Of a stretch of 64,000 bases of DNA, positions 60,554 through 64,000 are shown piece after piece. Numbering within the stretch: the first letter of the stretch is position 1; every line of letters starts with the position of its first letter. The notes beneath the pieces are model-generated. The model saw nothing but the letters and a program-made list of their open reading frames with translations, was not told the DNA's origin and did no database searches. A program made the position numbers and the translations under genes. The stretch is from the NCBI RefSeq assembly GCF_001399455.2, contig NZ_LLEI02000064.1, positions 124,001 to 188,000 of the forward strand, read 5' to 3'. This DNA is from Vibrio bivalvicida. GTDB lineage: Bacteria; Pseudomonadota; Gammaproteobacteria; Enterobacterales; Vibrionaceae.

Positions 60554-61468
60554 CTAAGAAAAAGTCTTAAGTGCTTGAACGTTAAGCCCCATCATTTCAA
60601 ACGCGTTTTCTAGCGCATCCCTCAACGTCGCATTGGTCTGTACCTCACCGACATTGATACCAAGTTGGACCATCGTTTGAGCAATAGAAGGGGAAACACC
60701 TGAAACTAAGCAATCACACCCCATTAATTTCGTTGCTTTGGTAATCTTGATAAAGTGATTAGCAACAGCGGTATCGACAACTGCAACGCCAGAGATATCC
60801 ATTATGAAAATTTTGGCTCTGTGTTCTGATATTTTATTGAGTACCGCAGACATGATGTCTTGCGCACGCTTCGAGTCAATAATGCCCACAATAGGTAACA
60901 TCAAAATGTCTTGCCAGACCATAGTGACTGGTGTAGACATCGCAAGCAAGGCTTCACTTTGTTCAGCAATACGACGATTAATAAGGCGCGAATAGGTATC
61001 AACTACGATGGTAGTATCTAAATGGAGTAGTTTGGTAAATGCCGTAACTAACGAGCTGTACTCATCACTATATAAACTCCCGTCGTACATCCTTTTAGTA
61101 AAGATTACCATTGATATATTCATACCTGCGAAGTAGGTAGGTAGGGACAACCCGACTCTTGCATGTACCTCTCCGACAGCTCGGCGCTGCTTTACATACT
61201 CGTCATCAACTTTAGCTTTAAAAAAAGTGCTCCAATATTCAATTTGTGCATTTTGAACTCGTTTGAGCTTCTTATCATCGGCAAAAAACTGTTGGTACTC
61301 GGGTTGTTTCTCTAGCCAAGTATAAAAATGCCCCACGTATTCATGAAGCTTAGGTAGCATTAGGTCACCAAACTTCCGAATTAACGCTAAATCAGCTTCA
61401 CTGAGGTCGTGTAGTTCAAGCAAGCTTGCTGCACTTGTGTATGTTCCAACCGATGTGCTGTGCGACAT
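60554..61468 (-). CDS. rsbR: RsbR-like globin-coupled stressosome sensor
   Basis: A 304-residue protein. The N-terminal domain (1-165) is a globin-coupled sensor of the protoglobin type, with histidine 102 in GEVHARVGLSLPTYFAGMN as probable haem ligand. The C-terminal STAS domain (about 180-300) has VVDTAVANHFIK and SPSIAQTMVQLG, placing threonines 233 and 265 where B. subtilis RsbR is phosphorylated (T171 and T205). Vibrio RsbR proteins of this type bind haem and sense oxygen. AGGAG before the ATG supports the start. It is the first gene of an operon of at least eight genes. Confidence 0.92.
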   Translation of the reverse strand: MSHSTSVGTYTSAASLLELHDLSEADLALIRKFGDLMLPKLHEYVGHFYTWLEKQPEYQQFFADDKKLKRVQNAQIEYWSTFFKAKVDDEYVKQRRAVGEVHARVGLSLPTYFAGMNISMVIFTKRMYDGSLYSDEYSSLVTAFTKLLHLDTTIVVDTYSRLINRRIAEQSEALLAMSTPVTMVWQDILMLPIVGIIDSKRAQDIMSAVLNKISEHRAKIFIMDISGVAVVDTAVANHFIKITKATKLMGCDCLVSGVSPSIAQTMVQLGINVGEVQTNATLRDALENAFEMMGLNVQALKTFS

Positions 61469-61693
61469 ACTTGTCTCCTAGCTTCTATACGCGGAATTTG
61501 CCCACTTTAACTAGAGCATTAAACATTCATTATGCAATTAAGCTTAGTCCACATTATCTTTCTGACAAATAACAAAAGAATCAAAAAACAAAATAATCCC
61601 CAGTAATTAGGTCAAGTATTTATTTTGTTCATATACTGAATGAAACTCGGTCAATAGAAATCGTTTTAGAACAGGAAGTAATAGGGGAACCTT

Positions 61694-63250
61694 ATGCGCG
61701 TAAACCAACCGGTAACTCAGAAGGAAGTCACGTATCCATCTGAATACAACCTACTTTCCATAACCAAGCCCAGCAGTCACATTACCTATGCTAGTCAGGA
61801 TTTTTGCAAAGTCGCGGGATATACCCTTGATGAGCTGGTGGATCAACCACACAACATTGTACGACACCCAGACATGCCCCCTGCTGCATTTGAAAACATG
61901 TGGGGTTACCTTAAACAGGGTAACTCTTGGATGGGGCTTGTAAAAAACCGCTGCAAGAATGGCGATCATTATTGGGTTGATGCCTTTGCCTCTCCGATTA
62001 AAGAAAATGGTAGAACTGTAGAGTACCAATCTGTCCGTCTGGCCCCTAATCGCAAACATGTAAAAAATGCCGAACAAATATACGCACAACTTAACCAAGG
62101 AAAGACCCCCCTTCAACTCCAGTTGCCTCGCACCCGATTGTGGCAACGTATGTCAGCGGTGTTGCTATTGGCCGCTTTAGTGACCAGTGGTGTCGCTGCT
62201 TACTCCCCAATTGCGGCTATCTGGCTTTTCTTCATTCTCGGCACCATAACAGCCTATACGCAAACAAGGCGCTTAGAAGATCTCTCGGCGCAAGCGCGCA
62301 AAGTTTTTGACAACCCACTTATGGAACTAGTCTATAACAAGCGGGTCGACGACATATCAGAGATACAACTCGCATTTAAGATGCGCCAGTCGGAAATCAA
62401 CTCCATCGTGGGTCGGATTCAAGACTCAAACCAACAGATATCTAAGGCCGCGAGTTCTTCAGCCAAAAACTGTGAAACAACCGCCGAGAATTTGGTCGGT
62501 CAAACCTCCGAAACAGAGCAAGTCGCTGCTGCAATCAACGAAATGCATTCTACGGCCAATGAAATTGCCCAGAATGCACAAAGCGCATCTGACGTCACTG
62601 ATCAAGCCAATACAGCAGCTAATGAGGGTAGAGCCTCTGTCACACAAACGATAGACTCAATCAATGAGTTGTCTAAACAGCTTGGCGTTGCTTCAGAGGT
62701 TATCCAACAACTGGTTGAGCATGGTCGAACCATTGGTGAAGTACTGGTCATCATCCAGGGAGTGGCTGAACAGACCAACCTTCTTGCTCTTAACGCAGCG
62801 ATTGAGGCTGCACGAGCAGGCGAGCAAGGTAGAGGATTTGCAGTGGTTGCAGATGAGGTTCGCCAACTTGCCCAGCGAAGCCACGAATCGACAGAAGAGA
62901 TCCAGAACATCATCAAACTGATTCAGGTCAGTACCGAAAAAGCCGTTCAGGCTATGAACGAAGGCAACCAGCTTTCGGATGTTTGTGTCGACTGCGCTAA
63001 TACATCAGGGGATAAGCTAGATTCACTGCTTCATCAAGTGACTGACATTTCGGATCGAAATAGTCAAATCGCTACTGCGATAGAAGAGATGGCGCGAGTG
63101 ACAGACGATATGAACTCGAGTGTTCAGTCGATCAGTGATGTATGTGCGGCGACGAATATTCTAGCAAGTGACACTAAAGATGAGTGTGAAGGTTTAGTCG
63201 ATAACTTAGGTTCACAAGGGAAACTTGTTACCCAATTTAGGAAGCTATAG
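61694..63250 (+). CDS. Aer-like methyl-accepting chemoreceptor with PAS domain
   Basis: A 518-residue receptor with an N-terminal PAS domain (about 10-120; the block NIVRHPDMPPAAFENMW and NGDHYWVDAFASPI are those of Aer-type FAD-binding PAS), two short hydrophobic helices (about 152-188), a HAMP-like linker and the long methyl-accepting signalling domain with the hairpin EQTNLLALNAAIEAARAGEQ, split here as EQTNLLALNAAIE and AARAGEQGRGFAV. Aer proteins sense redox or oxygen through FAD. It is divergent from the oxygen-sensing stressosome operon. GGGG precedes the ATG. Confidence 0.92.
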   Translation: MRVNQPVTQKEVTYPSEYNLLSITKPSSHITYASQDFCKVAGYTLDELVDQPHNIVRHPDMPPAAFENMWGYLKQGNSWMGLVKNRCKNGDHYWVDAFASPIKENGRTVEYQSVRLAPNRKHVKNAEQIYAQLNQGKTPLQLQLPRTRLWQRMSAVLLLAALVTSGVAAYSPIAAIWLFFILGTITAYTQTRRLEDLSAQARKVFDNPLMELVYNKRVDDISEIQLAFKMRQSEINSIVGRIQDSNQQISKAASSSAKNCETTAENLVGQTSETEQVAAAINEMHSTANEIAQNAQSASDVTDQANTAANEGRASVTQTIDSINELSKQLGVASEVIQQLVEHGRTIGEVLVIIQGVAEQTNLLALNAAIEAARAGEQGRGFAVVADEVRQLAQRSHESTEEIQNIIKLIQVSTEKAVQAMNEGNQLSDVCVDCANTSGDKLDSLLHQVTDISDRNSQIATAIEEMARVTDDMNSSVQSISDVCAATNILASDTKDECEGLVDNLGSQGKLVTQFRKL

Positions 63251-63278
63251 TTAGCCAAGGCTAATGAAGACAAGTTCA

Positions 63279-63304
63279 AAAAAGCCTTCCGAAGAAGGCT
63301 TTTT
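63279..63304. terminator. Bidirectional intrinsic terminator
   Basis: AAAAAGCCTTC and GAAGGCTTTTT form an 11-bp stem with loop CGAA between the convergent chemoreceptor and TetR genes. Confidence 0.93.
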
Positions 63305-63312
63305 CTATTTGA

Positions 63313-63774
63313 CTATTGCGCCATACGGATAAGTGATTTACCAATCAGCCATTCAAGCTCTTTCGCACTACCCTCACCCAGTTTCTCTTGGCAGACCTTG
63401 TAAAGGCGCTCGATACCGTTGGTGGCAAATTCGTGCGTACTTTGAGAAGTAACAATATGGTGGAATAATAGACGCAAGATTGCGCGAAACTCTTCGTCAT
63501 CTAACGCAACAACCCAGCTAGATGAAAATGCATCTAGCCCTTTGTCTAGTTCAATATGTTCAACAAACATTTTAAAAATTCGGCCATCAAGAGCGGCTGT
63601 GAAGTCCGTTTTCTTAGGAAAGTGGTGGCTGATCCCCGTTCTCGATACACCAGTTTGCTGGCTTAATGTTGTGTACGACATCTTGTCGTAACCTAATCGC
63701 AATAGCTGGTCTACAACCGCATCCATGATTTTCTGGATGGTGATCTCGGTATCTTCTTTACTACGCTTTGGCAT
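63313..63774 (-). CDS. luxT: LuxT/SwrT-like TetR-family regulator
   Basis: A 153-residue regulator with an N-terminal TetR helix-turn-helix (about 8-55; LLRLGYDKMSYTTLSQQTGV, then SRTGISHHFPKKTDF). It is shorter than most TetR proteins. The length corresponds to the 17-kDa LuxT of V. harveyi, called SwrT in V. parahaemolyticus, which influences luminescence, swarming and siderophore genes. Identification rests on family, size and recall of the sequence; a different short TetR is the alternative. Confidence 0.75.
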   Translation of the reverse strand: MPKRSKEDTEITIQKIMDAVVDQLLRLGYDKMSYTTLSQQTGVSRTGISHHFPKKTDFTAALDGRIFKMFVEHIELDKGLDAFSSSWVVALDDEEFRAILRLLFHHIVTSQSTHEFATNGIERLYKVCQEKLGEGSAKELEWLIGKSLIRMAQ

Positions 63775-63953
63775 GTTTAGGCTCTTCTCTCTGTATATCC
63801 GTCTATAATTATTGACGCCCTAATAGCTCACTTTGCTCTAGTACTATACGTCAACTATCAACGTAAACGACTCAGCCACAATTAAACAATACGGCATATT
63901 TAACTATAGTGCAGTGCAAGCTAATTCCCAATAAAATCCCATTGGTGACATTT

Positions 63954-64000
63954 ATGAAATTAAAGGGCGTTATCTTTTGTTTATATAATAATAAGCGACC
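63954..64000 (+). CDS. Possible gene start cut by the right edge
   Basis: An ATG at 63954, 179 bases from the divergent luxT-like start, opens a frame MKLKGVIFCLYNNKR that stays open to the edge. The ribosome binding site is weak (GGTG). Too little is present to name a family. Confidence 0.3.
   Translation, partial: MKLKGVIFCLYNNKR

Overview
The window looks like part of the second chromosome of a marine Vibrio. Protein-level recognition points there (VemP-SecDF2, a LuxT/SwrT-type regulator, DUF3316, a globin-type stressosome, a phnW-pbfA-phnX phosphonate cluster). So does gene context: as I recall, thrS-infC-rpmI-rplT, phnW and a cheV/GGDEF pair lie on chromosome 2 in V. cholerae. Species cannot be fixed from the sequence; a globin-RsbR stressosome is reported in V. 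vulnificus and V. brasiliensis, among others. I see no tRNA or rRNA genes, insertion sequences, prophage, integron attC sites or CRISPR array.

Layout. 1-10.9 kb: truncated ravA, a NUDIX hydrolase with L-threonine aldolase, a periplasmic cytochrome c, a parvulin, cheV, a soluble diguanylate cyclase, a DHH phosphoesterase, a DUF333 lipoprotein, a YdcF-like protein, serine dehydratase and an M14 carboxypeptidase. 11-14.4 kb: a POT-like transporter, a DUF3316 protein and a DMT-family permease. 14.4-23.5 kb: a complete 2-aminoethylphosphonate (AEP) uptake and degradation regulon. It has a GntR/UTRA regulator, a fused ABC permease, an ATPase, a GNAT enzyme and a binding protein on the minus strand, divergent from phnW, pbfA and phnX. 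Three near-identical 12-bp palindromes (TGGTnTRnACCA) sit before phnT2, phnS2 and phnW and look like the regulator's operators. 23.5-29.8 kb: cold-shock-domain proteins, a WYL regulator, yjjG, a LysR regulator, a small 44-residue gene, elbB and an iron alcohol dehydrogenase.

30-33.3 kb: secF-secD preceded by vemP, the translation-arrest sensor of export activity. 33.4-37.7 kb: two divergent envelope proteins, a CHASE-GGDEF-EAL protein and a small secreted protein. 37.7-41.1 kb: phhB-phhA facing acetoacetyl-CoA synthetase across a TyrR-like box, which links phenylalanine breakdown to use of its acetoacetate product. 41-48.2 kb: a methyltransferase, a LysR regulator, a CDF transporter and a minus-strand run of small enzymes. 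48.3-51.7 kb: thrS-infC-rpmI-rplT with its translational controls. These are a tRNA-Thr anticodon-arm mimic in the thrS leader, an AUU start codon for infC and a GNRA-capped hairpin before rpmI.

51.8-61.5 kb: NnrDE, then a stressosome operon. It runs globin-STAS RsbR, RsbS, RsbT and RsbX, followed by a hybrid histidine kinase, an HD-GYP response regulator, a REC-CheC-like protein and a PAS protein, most joined by overlaps or tiny gaps. The RsbS-like protein lacks the conserved phosphoacceptor serine. 61.7-64 kb: an Aer-like chemoreceptor, the LuxT/SwrT-like regulator and the beginning of a possible further gene at the right edge.

Two themes recur. One is signalling through cyclic di-GMP and chemotaxis-type modules (two GGDEF proteins, an HD-GYP protein, CheV, a CheC-like protein, a chemoreceptor, the stressosome). 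The other is translational or cis-regulatory control that can be read directly in the DNA (thrS operator, infC AUU, vemP, phn operators).
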